A stretch of DNA of 9,300 nucleotides from Peptococcaceae bacterium (GTDB lineage Bacteria > Bacillota > DSM-521 > Neomoorellales > Neomoorellaceae), in NCBI GenBank assembly GCA_003509545.1, contig DOLC01000010.1, positions 1-9,300 on the forward strand, given 5' to 3'. The position numbers and the translations under genes are program-made. Shown one piece after another: positions 1-6,420 of this stretch; position 1 is the first letter of the stretch; each line of letters begins with the position of its first letter. Below the pieces are notes generated by a model. That model had not been told where the DNA came from and did not search any database. It saw only the letters and a list, made by a program, of their open reading frames with translations.

Positions 1-108
1 CTCATCCGCTCGGACCAAATCGCCGGCTCAAGAGAAATGCCGGCCCGTTGTTTTCATCCTTCTGCAGGTGCCGCTCGGCGGCGTGAACGTCTCCTCCAAA
101 ATCACCCT
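1..108. other. region downstream of purA with repeat-flank similarity
   Basis: No gene or clear terminator. GCCGGC at 24-29 and 39-44 forms an inverted pair. Read on the minus strand, about 49 to 1 resembles the sequence just outside repeat copy A (about 4690 to 4659): GGGCCGGCATTT is identical, and TCCGAGnGGnTGAG is shared at the end. Confidence 0.4.
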
Positions 109-1401
109 CTACCTCCGGCCGAAGACGTCCCGCACCACCACCGTTTGGTCGCGCCGGGGCCCGACGGCTATCAGGTCCGCCGGTACCCCCACCAGCTCTT
201 CCACCCGTCTAATATAAGCCCGGCAGCCGGCGGGAAGCTCCTCCGGGGACCGGGCGCCCGTGATATCCTCCTGCCAGCCGGGGACCTCTTCATAGACGGG
301 CTCGCACTCCTGCAAGACTTTAAGGCTCGCGGGGAACTCCCTTAAAACCTCGCCCCTGTAGCGGTAGGCGGTGCAAATGCGCAAGGAGTTCAAACCCGTG
401 AGCACATCCACCTTGGTGAGGGCCATGCCGGTCAGGCCGTTTACCTCTACGGCGTGCCGCAGGATAACCGCGTCCAGCCACCCGCACCGCCGGGGCCGGC
501 CGGTGGTGGTGCCGAATTCCGCCCCCCGCCGGCGCAGGTATTCGCCCGTAGCGTCCCCGGCCTCCGAGGGAAAGGGTCCTTCCCCCACGCGGGTTGTATA
601 GGCCTTGACCACCCCTATCACCTTATCTATGGAGGTGGGCCCCACTCCGGCCCCCACACAGGCCCCCCCAGCCACGGGGTAGGAAGAGGTTACATAGGGA
701 TAAGTCCCCTGATCCAAATCCAGCAGGGTTCCCTGGGCCCCCTCAAAGAGCACCTTTTTTCCCGCCTTTAGGGCCTCGTTTACCAGCCTGCCGGTATCGG
801 CCACCAGGGGGCGGAGTTTCCCAGCGTAGGCCAGGTATTCTTCCAGGATTTCTTCCAAGGAATAGCCCGGGTGGCCGTAAATCTTGGCGAGTATCTCGTT
901 TTTTTCTCGGAGATTACGGGCCAGTTTTTCGCAGAATTGTTCTGGATCCATGAGGTCGCAAACCCGAATGCCGGTACGGGCCACTTTATCCGCGTAAGCC
1001 GGGCCTATTCCCCTTCCGGTGGTACCCAGGCGGGCGGCACCTCGCCGCTCCTCCTCCGCTTCGTCCAAACCCTTGTGGTAGGGCAGTATCAAGTGGGCGC
1101 GGAGGCTGAGCCGCAGGCCAGAGGTATCTATCCCCCTCCGGTGCAGCTCCTCTATTTCTTGTACCAGTACCCCCGGGTCCACCACCACTCCGTTGCCGAT
1201 GACGCAGGTCTTCCCCGGGTATAAAATGCCGGAGGGCACGAGATGGAGCTTAAACTCTTCTTCGCCCACCTGAACCGTATGGCCAGCATTGGTGCCTCCC
1301 TGGTAGCGGACCACCAAATCAGCCTGCTCGGCCAGATAATCGGTAATCTTGCCCTTACCTTCGTCACCCCACTGGGCCCCGACGAGGACTACTGCAGGCA
1401 T
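109..1401 (-). CDS. purA: adenylosuccinate synthetase
   Basis: Catalyses GTP-dependent joining of IMP and aspartate to adenylosuccinate, the first committed step from IMP to AMP, in the cytosol. The family signatures are complete: the P-loop-like GDEGKGK at residues 12-18 with the catalytic Asp13, GGTNAGHTV with His41, GTTGRGIGPAY near residue 130, TTTGRPRRCGWLD near residue 300, TKVDVL, and GPRRDQTV near the C-terminus. I chose the ATG at 1401 because AAAGGCGGTG sits about six bases upstream; the in-frame GTG at 1410 lies inside that ribosome-binding site. The resulting 430 residues equal the usual bacterial length. The stop is TAG at 109-111. The gene begins 24 bases after the FAD dehydrogenase stop with no room for a separate promoter, so co-transcription is inferred. 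Identity is essentially certain. Confidence 0.98.
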   Translation of the reverse strand: MPAVVLVGAQWGDEGKGKITDYLAEQADLVVRYQGGTNAGHTVQVGEEEFKLHLVPSGILYPGKTCVIGNGVVVDPGVLVQEIEELHRRGIDTSGLRLSLRAHLILPYHKGLDEAEEERRGAARLGTTGRGIGPAYADKVARTGIRVCDLMDPEQFCEKLARNLREKNEILAKIYGHPGYSLEEILEEYLAYAGKLRPLVADTGRLVNEALKAGKKVLFEGAQGTLLDLDQGTYPYVTSSYPVAGGACVGAGVGPTSIDKVIGVVKAYTTRVGEGPFPSEAGDATGEYLRRRGAEFGTTTGRPRRCGWLDAVILRHAVEVNGLTGMALTKVDVLTGLNSLRICTAYRYRGEVLREFPASLKVLQECEPVYEEVPGWQEDITGARSPEELPAGCRAYIRRVEELVGVPADLIAVGPRRDQTVVVRDVFGRR

Positions 1402-1425
1402 ATAAGCCACCGCCTTTCTTAAGCT

Positions 1426-2847
1426 TTACGGCGAACCGACGCCCGCCGACCTGCCTTTCCCTTCCTTGGCCATGATCTTCCGAGCGGCGATAACTCCCGC
1501 GGCCGACGCCTGGGCCAGGCCCCGGGTAACCCCCGCGCCGTCTCCCGCCGCGTACAGCCCCTCTATCTGGGTCATGAGCCCGGAATCTAGTTTTAGACGA
1601 GAAGAATAAAACTTAACCTCCACCCCGTAAAGAAGGGTATGGCGGGAAAAGACCCCCGGCGCTATCTTGTCCATGGCTTCCAGCATCTCCACAATGGCCG
1701 TCAGGTGGCGGTAGGGGAAGACCAGGGACAGGTCCCCCGGCGTGGCCTCCTCCAGGGTGGGCGTCACCAGCCCCTTCTGCAACCGATCGGCGGTGGTCCG
1801 CCTGCCGGCCAGGAGATCCCCCAGCCTCTGGACGATCACCCCTCCTCCCAGGAGATTGGCCAGCCCGGCTATATACCGGCCGTAGGCAATGGGCTCCCGG
1901 AAGGGCTCGGTAAAGGTTTTGCTCACCAGCAGGGCAAAATTGGTATTATCCGTCCTTTTGTCGGCATAGGAATGGCCGTTGACCGTAACAACACCCTCAT
2001 TATTTTCCAGGACCACTTCGCCATAGGGGTTCATGCAAAAAGTGCGTACCCGGTCATCGAACTTTCGGGAATAGAAAATAAATTTGGATTCATAGATGAC
2101 GCTGGTAAGGTGCTCCATGACCACTGCGGGTACCTCCACCCGCACCCCCACGTCCACGGGGTTGACGGCCAGCTCCAGACCTGCCTTGCCGGCCACCTGC
2201 CGCAACCAGTCCGCTCCCTGACGACCGGGGGCCAAGACAACATAAGAGGCCGGGAGCTCCTCACCGGCCTTGGTGATGACCCCCTTAACGCGGCCTTCTC
2301 CGATGACGATCTCCTCCACCGGCGTGTCAGTCCTTACCTCCACACCTCTTTCCTCCAGGTAATCCCTCATGGCCCGGAGTATCTCCTGGGTCCGCCCGGT
2401 ACCCAGGTGGCGGATGGGAGCGGGTATTAGCTTGAGATCGGCCAGCAAGGCCCGGCGCTGAATATCGGCAATCCGCTCGTCCTCGGGCCCGCCGTATACT
2501 TTCTCCGGCGCCCCGAAGGAGCGGTAAATGTCATCTACATAGGCGATCAATTTTTCCACTTCGGGCTGGAGGACGTACTCGCTCAGCCAGCCCCCTACCT
2601 CCGACGACAGGGTTAGCTTGCCGTCGCTGAAGGCCCCGGCGCCACCCCACCCGCAAACCACCGAACAGGGTGCGCAGTTCCGGCAGGGACAGCCGGTTTC
2701 CTTGGACGGGCAGACGCGCCTGTCTAGGTCGTGACCCTTTTCCAGGATCAACACCTTAAGGCCGCTTCCCTGCCGGACCATCTCCAGGGCCGCAAAAATC
2801 CCCGCCGGCCCGGCTCCAACTATGATCACATCGTATTCGGCCGCCAC
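1426..2847 (-). CDS. FAD-dependent dehydrogenase (COG2509-like)
   Basis: A 473-residue flavoprotein oxidoreductase with unknown substrate. The N-terminus has the dinucleotide-binding GAGPAG at residues 11-16 ending in an acidic Glu36 (LILEKG). A six-cysteine cluster follows (Cys46, 53, 55, 58, 61, 65), then GGAGAFSDGKL, which I associate with the uncharacterised COG2509 family. The second FAD-contacting strand is near the C-terminus (GLYAAGDGAGVTRGLAQAS). No membrane segment or signal peptide is visible. The frame stays open upstream to 2970, but I chose the GTG at 2847: AAGGAGGG lies six bases before it and the Rossmann strand starts at residue 5. The upstream stretch is leader, with promoter and hairpin, not protein. 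It is the first gene of a unit with purA. The cysteine spacing suggests a metal or iron-sulfur site, which is inference. Confidence 0.88.
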   Translation of the reverse strand: MAAEYDVIIVGAGPAGIFAALEMVRQGSGLKVLILEKGHDLDRRVCPSKETGCPCRNCAPCSVVCGWGGAGAFSDGKLTLSSEVGGWLSEYVLQPEVEKLIAYVDDIYRSFGAPEKVYGGPEDERIADIQRRALLADLKLIPAPIRHLGTGRTQEILRAMRDYLEERGVEVRTDTPVEEIVIGEGRVKGVITKAGEELPASYVVLAPGRQGADWLRQVAGKAGLELAVNPVDVGVRVEVPAVVMEHLTSVIYESKFIFYSRKFDDRVRTFCMNPYGEVVLENNEGVVTVNGHSYADKRTDNTNFALLVSKTFTEPFREPIAYGRYIAGLANLLGGGVIVQRLGDLLAGRRTTADRLQKGLVTPTLEEATPGDLSLVFPYRHLTAIVEMLEAMDKIAPGVFSRHTLLYGVEVKFYSSRLKLDSGLMTQIEGLYAAGDGAGVTRGLAQASAAGVIAARKIMAKEGKGRSAGVGSP

Positions 2848-2909
2848 CCTTGACCCTCCTTCAGAGCTCCAAGGCTCAAAACTGAGCATCGTCCCCGGAA
2901 TATCCGGGC

Positions 2910-2933
2910 AAAAAAATAACCCCTTCACGGGTT
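2910..2933 (-). terminator. attenuator-like hairpin plus U-tract in the FAD dehydrogenase leader
   Basis: On the minus strand AACCC (2929-2933) pairs with GGGTT (2918-2922) across a six-base loop, then an A and seven Ts (2910-2916). The short stem makes a weak intrinsic terminator, but it sits inside the inferred 5' leader, about 20 bases after the predicted start. A second hairpin, CCCGGA with TCCGGG, follows at once (about 2894-2908). Either premature-termination control or chance; no known riboswitch was recognised. Confidence 0.4.
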
Positions 2934-2960
2934 GGGCAGCCTTGTTTGCAGCCAGGCAAT

Positions 2961-2989
2961 ATTCTAACAAAAGGGGGGAGGATAATCAA
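2961..2989 (-). promoter_or_regulatory. sigma-A type promoter of the FAD dehydrogenase-purA unit
   Basis: On the minus strand TTGATT (2984-2989) is followed after exactly 17 bases by TAGAAT (2961-2966). A TG dinucleotide one base before the -10 makes it an extended -10. Transcription would start near 2954, giving a leader of about 107 bases before the GTG at 2847. Confidence 0.7.
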
Positions 2990-3131
2990 GGTTCCGCCGC
3001 CTCAGCCGGGGGATAGTGAAAAATTTTTTCGCCCTGTGAAATCCCCCATACCCCAAGCCGGGGAACCCCCTTTAAAAGGAGGCCTTTTCCCGGCTAACCG
3101 CCCCTCCCCGGGGCGCATATGATAAAGCAAG
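2990..3131. other. divergent intergenic region with nested inverted repeats
   Basis: Between the leftward FAD dehydrogenase promoter and the rightward hypothetical gene. GGGGGAT (3008-3014) pairs with ATCCCCC (3041-3047), enclosing an A5T6 tract. AGCCGGGG (about 3055-3062) pairs with CCCGGCT (about 3090-3096). I could not identify a plus-strand promoter or a known RNA family here. Confidence 0.4.
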
Positions 3132-3140
3132 GTGATACCC

Positions 3141-3626
3141 ATGGTCGAAAGAGGGCACCCCGGGGAATCCTCCGGTCCTGTCTACAGCCGGGACGAGATA
3201 GAAATCCGCATTAACGGTACCACGATGCGCATGGTGCGGCACAGCAGCCTTCCCTGGCCCCACGAAGCCTCTGCCTTCATCCCCAGAGCCGAACTCCGCC
3301 GGCGCCGCTATCAAGACGGCCGGCTGGTATGGGAGGAAGAAGCCCTCCTTAACAGCATAACCATTGTCCATGCCCCTCTACACCCGCCGGCCGGTAAGGG
3401 GCCACCGTCCCCGGGGGCCGCTCCCCCCGCAGACCGCCCCCCCGGGCCTTCCGGGTCAACCGACCCCCATACCCCGCCTTTGGGCAGAACCGTCCCTCCC
3501 CTGCCCTCCCCGCCCCCGGCGTGCCGCCGGGCCGGCAGCACCGGATCCCCCACGCCGGCCACCGGGAAAGACGCCGGGGGAAGCCACCGGCATGGAGGAC
3601 CCCATATTAAAATAAATTTCCGCTAG
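3141..3626 (+). CDS. hypothetical protein with proline-rich C-terminal tail
   Basis: A 161-residue protein I do not recognise. The start is ATG at 3141, with AAGGTGAT a few bases upstream as ribosome-binding site; an in-frame GTG at 3132 lies inside that site. Residues about 10-75 look like a folded domain: a charged strand (DEIEIRINGTTMRMV), a SLPWPHEA turn, an arginine-rich helix and a closing strand NSITIVH. From about residue 78 the composition changes to Pro, Gly, Ser and Arg low complexity with no predicted fold. The head has GC-ending codons like its neighbours, supporting real coding there. The tail may be disordered, or the original stop may have been lost by frameshift, since GC-rich DNA here is open in several frames. 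It stands alone on the plus strand, divergent from the FAD dehydrogenase. No signal peptide is seen. Confidence 0.55.
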   Translation: MVERGHPGESSGPVYSRDEIEIRINGTTMRMVRHSSLPWPHEASAFIPRAELRRRRYQDGRLVWEEEALLNSITIVHAPLHPPAGKGPPSPGAAPPADRPPGPSGSTDPHTPPLGRTVPPLPSPPPACRRAGSTGSPTPATGKDAGGSHRHGGPHIKINFR

Positions 3627-3668
3627 AGCCCGGCCTTAAGCCCTACAACCAACCGGCTTGGAGGGCCA

Positions 3669-4238
3669 TTACCCGGTAGGCAGTTCCACCCGGGCAAGGG
3701 TCTCGCCGCTCCCTAGGGCTCTAAGGGTGGCCGTCCGACCCTCAATCAGCCCCACCGTAGGTCCTTCCCGGCCTTTGGGCAGGGACGGACTGCCCGGGTT
3801 AAAAAGAATAATACCTTCCCATTCTTCTAGGAGGGGAACATGGGTGTGCCCGCAGACCAGTACATCCGCCCGGTAGCGCCTGGCCAGCCCGGCCATGGCC
3901 TCCTTATCCATGCCGTGGCCGTGGACGGCTATGAGGCGCAGGAAAGGCGTTTGCACAAGGACCAGGGGGCTTTGGAGGGGCCATGCCAGCACCATCTGGT
4001 CTACCTCGGCGTCGCAGTTCCCCTGGGCAATGAGAAGGGGGACGGGAGAGGCGTTAATCCGTTCGGCCAGCTCCGGAGGACCGTATCCCGCAACTAGAGG
4101 ATTGCGCGGCCCGTGGTAAAGGACGTCCCCGGCGTGAAGAATCAGATCCAGCGGGCCCCAAACCTCCAGGGCCTTCTCCCAGGCCGCCACGTCGCCATGG
4201 GTGTCACTGATCACCCCTATCCGGCTGAGGTCACGCAA
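3669..4238 (-). CDS. yfcE: YfcE/MJ0936-type metallophosphoesterase
   Basis: A 189-residue calcineurin-like phosphodiesterase of the YfcE family, which hydrolyses phosphodiester bonds using two metal ions in the cytosol; the natural substrate is unknown. All motifs are present: SDTHGD (Asp12, His14), HAGD (Asp38), GNCD (Asn74), VHGHG (His106, His108) and GHTH (His131, His133), followed by the typical NPGS loop. The reading frame is open to 4640, but the upstream 134 codons come from a repeat element and have no family likeness. I chose the TTG at 4238, since the domain begins seven residues later; TAGGT and AAAGGGG lie 7 and 11 bases upstream. A nearby CTG is an alternative. In many genomes yfcE follows rdgB, but here the neighbour is a mobile-element relic. 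Function class is certain, start is not. Confidence 0.88.
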   Translation of the reverse strand: MRDLSRIGVISDTHGDVAAWEKALEVWGPLDLILHAGDVLYHGPRNPLVAGYGPPELAERINASPVPLLIAQGNCDAEVDQMVLAWPLQSPLVLVQTPFLRLIAVHGHGMDKEAMAGLARRYRADVLVCGHTHVPLLEEWEGIILFNPGSPSLPKGREGPTVGLIEGRTATLRALGSGETLARVELPTG

Positions 4239-4392
4239 AACCAGACCTACCCCCTTTCCCGGCGCCGGTCCCGCTTGCGGCAGGCTCCGTGGGGTGAATA
4301 CCCCTGCCGGCCGGCACATCCCACCTACGAAAAACCGGACTTCCTGGCCTCGGCCCCGCCCTCCCTCCTCGGCTTCGCCAAGGCTGCTAGTC
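4239..4392. other. leader of the YfcE gene with a fragment related to the repeat
   Basis: No gene. On the minus strand the segment 4366-4386 carries CCTTGGCGAAGCCGAGG, resembling the CCTTGGCGAA interior of the adjacent 266-bp element. It may be a degraded piece of a further copy. No promoter could be assigned. Confidence 0.35.
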
Positions 4393-4658
4393 CTGACATA
4401 TCCCCAATTCTTGTGCCGGCCTGCTTGGCTTTCGCTCGCAAAGGCCTCCCTCGCGGGCAGGACTTTTGCCCGGCTCAAGGCTCCGGCAGGCTTCCCGGCA
4501 GAATTTAAGCATCCTGCCTCAGTTGCCGGCCTCGGCCATCCGTGGCCTCTGGCCTGCCTCCGCCTTTCGCCAAGGTGAAGTTTGGCTAGCCGCGAAGGCT
4601 TGTTCGCTCGCTTCCAAGCCCAAGCAGGCCTAGCCTGCAAGAAGTGGGGATAACTCAG
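4393..4658 (-). repeat. 266-bp quasi-palindromic repeat element, copy A
   Basis: A non-coding element with imperfect terminal inverted repeats. The left end (plus strand from 4393) starts CTGACATATCCCCAATTCTT and the right end (minus strand from 4658) starts CTGAGTTATCCCCACTTCTT. By eye the first 21 positions match at 18. Both then share an 11-base identical block, GGCCTGCTTGG (4418-4428, and its complement at 4620-4630). The similarity fades inward, so the whole could fold as a long hairpin. The right half is repeated at 9100-9283 in the opposite orientation, with two long identical blocks: 26 bases (4584-4609 against 9149-9174) and 22 bases (4512-4533 against 9231-9252). No obvious target-site duplication is seen. 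It could be a MITE-like non-autonomous element or a structured RNA gene. It sits between a transposon relic and the YfcE gene. Confidence 0.8.
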
Positions 4659-4861
4659 TGCTCAACCCCTCGGAACAAATGCCGGCCCGGGAGCCGGTTG
4701 AAGGCCCACCTCATGCAGGCGCAGAAGAGGCGCATCTCCGTCGCCAGGGGGTCTTCCTCACCCCGGCTCCACCTGGAAGACCGGAAGTTCGGGTAGACCT
4801 CCGGGAAGAACTCCCCGCATACTGTAAAGCTAAATTTGTCCTTCTCCAGCTTCTTCGGCAT
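4655..4861 (-). pseudogene. tnpB: truncated tnpB (OrfB, RNA-guided nuclease family) of an IS607-type element
   Basis: Only the N-terminal part, about 56 residues, of a TnpB-like protein remains. The recognisable piece is TEMRLFCACMRWAFNRL, matching the N-terminal helix of TnpB proteins that usually continues with a LLEG-like turn. TnpB in full is about 400 residues and carries a RuvC-like nuclease and a zinc ribbon; all of that is missing. The likeness stops near 4691, and the remaining codons run through unrelated sequence into a TGA supplied by the end of repeat copy A. The ATG at 4861 overlaps the 3' end of the tnpA remnant by 32 bases, a common arrangement in IS607. Non-functional as a nuclease. 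Assignment to TnpB rests on the short helix plus its position after tnpA. Confidence 0.65.
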
Positions 4862-5086
4862 CCCTTATCAGCTCCCGGAAGCCCTGCCGGACCTTCCTGC
4901 CACCCCTCGCGCCATACAGCCGGGCCGAAAAAGAAGTCACTACGGCTAAGCGGTTGATTTCCTCCACCGGGTATCTCCGCCGGGCAACCGTACGGACTTA
5001 ATCAGTCCCTGTTTTTCCGATGCCCGGAGCCTGTTCGGGTGTACGCCTAATTTCTTTGCTGCTTCTCCAATGGATAAGAGTTCCAT
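4830..5086 (-). pseudogene. tnpA: IS607-type serine recombinase tnpA remnant, catalytic domain deleted and frameshifted
   Basis: The ATG at 5086 opens a MerR-like helix-turn-helix (MELLSIGEAAKKLGVHPNRL, then EKQGLIKSVRLPGG), typical of the N-terminus of IS607 transposases. The frame then breaks and ends at a TAG near 4949. In the next frame the text resumes as RYPVEEINRLA, the expected continuation, consistent with a small deletion around the GGH turn (about seven bases, inferred). It then jumps directly to VVTSFSARLYGARGGRKV and RELIRDAEEAG, the C-terminal end of IS607 recombinases, stopping at 4830. The roughly 110-120 residue serine-recombinase core with the catalytic YARVS motif is absent, apparently by an in-frame deletion. 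The gene is dead for recombination. Its sequence is more A+T-rich than its neighbours, which suggests transfer. Confidence 0.75.
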
Positions 5087-5092
5087 AACTTT

Positions 5093-5121
5093 ATGGTAGC
5101 AGAATAGTTAAGTAAAGTCAA
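5093..5121 (-). promoter_or_regulatory. possible promoter of the tnpA remnant
   Basis: TTGACT (5116-5121) is separated by 17 bases from TACCAT (5093-5098) on the minus strand, just before the tnpA ATG, in a short A+T-rich stretch that probably holds the left end of the old transposon. The -10 match is poor. Confidence 0.3.
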
Positions 5122-5180
5122 TTACAGTCAAATCCCTCGAAGCTGCTGCAAACTTCCTTTATAAAAGCCCCTTTTACCCT

Positions 5181-6329
5181 TCACGCGGCGGACGATGTGC
5201 GCCCCTTGAGCAATTCGACTGCCCTGTTGAGCTGCTCCTCCGGGTCGTACACGGCTATATCCGGCTCCAGCCCCACCCCGTCGATGGGACGGCCGGCGGG
5301 AGTAAGGTAATAGGCCGTGGTAAGTTTCAGGGCGCCGCCGTCCCTCAAAGGCCAAAGGCTCTGGATGCTTCCCTTGCCGAAGGTACGGGTGCCTACCAAG
5401 AGGGCTGCTCCCGTATCCTGAAGGGCTCCCGCCAGCAGCTCCGCGGCGCTCGCTGTTTCTCCATCTACCAGGACCACCACCGGCCAGTCGATTCCCGGGC
5501 CTTCCGAGCGCAATACCTCCACCCACCCGTGTTTGTCCACTACCTGGGCCACCGGCGTGCCCTCCAGCAGGAACAGGGACGTCACCTCCACGGCCGCCTC
5601 GAGATACCCGCCGGAATTACCCCGCAGGTCCAGGACCAACTTGCGTACTCCTCTTCTCTCCAGTGCTTCCAAGCATAAGGCAACCTCTTCCGGAGTCTGC
5701 GACGTAAAGGAGCGAAGGGCGAGATACCCCACCCCTCCTTCCAAAATAGCCGCCTCCGCCATGGGCTGGCGGATCACTTCGCGCACCAAGGTGAAGCTCC
5801 GGGGTTGAGAATCCCACGGCCAGGCTATCTCCACCGTCACCCGAGTGCCCGGCTCCCCTCGAAGCAATAATATAACCCCTTCCACGGAAAGCCCCTTCAG
5901 GGGCTTTCCGTCCACCCTCAACAATACGCCGCCAGGCCGGATGCCCTGTCGGGCTGCCGGAGAAGAGGGCAGGACGGCCTGGATAGTAAAGACTCCGTTA
6001 TCCTCGGCCACCACCATGCCGACACCCGTATATTCCCCTTCTAGAACCTGGTGAAAGGCTTCTACTTCCTGGGGAGAAAGGTAGTCGCTGTAGGGGTCTC
6101 CCAAGGCCTGAATCATGCCCCGGATGGCCCCCTGTTCAAGGGAATAAGGGTCTACCTCGCCGGCATAATTCTTTTCAATCAACTCGCGCACTTCTGTCAA
6201 AAGAGGCGACCACGTCACGGTTGGCCCCTGTTCCCCCGCCAACGCCGCAGGTGAGAACATCAAGCAACCCAGGGCCAGGACTGCATAAAGCGCCAAGCGC
6301 ACCCTTCGGGCTCGCCCCAACTGCCACAT
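5181..6329 (-). CDS. ctpA: S41 family C-terminal processing peptidase with PDZ domain
   Basis: A 382-residue exported serine protease of the CtpA/Tsp class, which trims or degrades proteins at the envelope. The ATG at 6329 was chosen because AAGGGGG lies seven bases upstream and it gives a clean signal peptide: RARR, then a hydrophobic stretch ending SPAALA about residue 31. The ATG at 6353 lacks a ribosome-binding site. A PDZ domain spans roughly residues 97-182. The protease core shows DLRGN (234-238), the catalytic Ser294 in GETASAAELLAGALQD, and the general-base Lys319 in GTRTFGKGS, 25 residues later as in E. coli Tsp. The C-terminus ends soon after the GLEPDI segment, so there is no peptidoglycan-binding extension. 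It lies 91 bases downstream of the cupin gene on the same strand and may share its promoter. Membrane-bound or secreted location is inferred. Confidence 0.93.
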   Translation of the reverse strand: MWQLGRARRVRLALYAVLALGCLMFSPAALAGEQGPTVTWSPLLTEVRELIEKNYAGEVDPYSLEQGAIRGMIQALGDPYSDYLSPQEVEAFHQVLEGEYTGVGMVVAEDNGVFTIQAVLPSSPAARQGIRPGGVLLRVDGKPLKGLSVEGVILLLRGEPGTRVTVEIAWPWDSQPRSFTLVREVIRQPMAEAAILEGGVGYLALRSFTSQTPEEVALCLEALERRGVRKLVLDLRGNSGGYLEAAVEVTSLFLLEGTPVAQVVDKHGWVEVLRSEGPGIDWPVVVLVDGETASAAELLAGALQDTGAALLVGTRTFGKGSIQSLWPLRDGGALKLTTAYYLTPAGRPIDGVGLEPDIAVYDPEEQLNRAVELLKGRTSSAA

Positions 6330-6420
6330 GAAAAAGCCCCCTTGCCGTTTCATGGTTAAAAAAGTTATTCGGCAAAAGGAGTCCTTTTCCTGCTTTCCCC
6401 GGGGATGTCCCAAGCAAGGC

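Noticed and set aside
24..44. GCCGGC inverted pair as a purA terminator
   Set aside because: The palindromic six-base stem has an 11-base loop and no following T-run on the minus strand.
454..771. Plus-strand open frames opposite purA and the FAD dehydrogenase
   Set aside because: They are antisense shadows of confidently assigned genes with no ribosome-binding site or family likeness.
2848..2970. 41-residue N-terminal extension of the FAD dehydrogenase
   Set aside because: The stretch contains the inferred -10 region and the leader hairpin, and a strong AAGGAGGG supports the GTG at 2847.
3008..3047. GGGGGAT...ATCCCCC structure as a bidirectional terminator
   Set aside because: The T-run is inside the loop rather than after the stem, and it lies between divergent genes, where no terminator is needed.
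4393..4658. CRISPR array or attC-type cassette site
   Set aside because: There are no regularly spaced direct repeats and no integrase or cas genes; the symmetry is a single inverted repeat.
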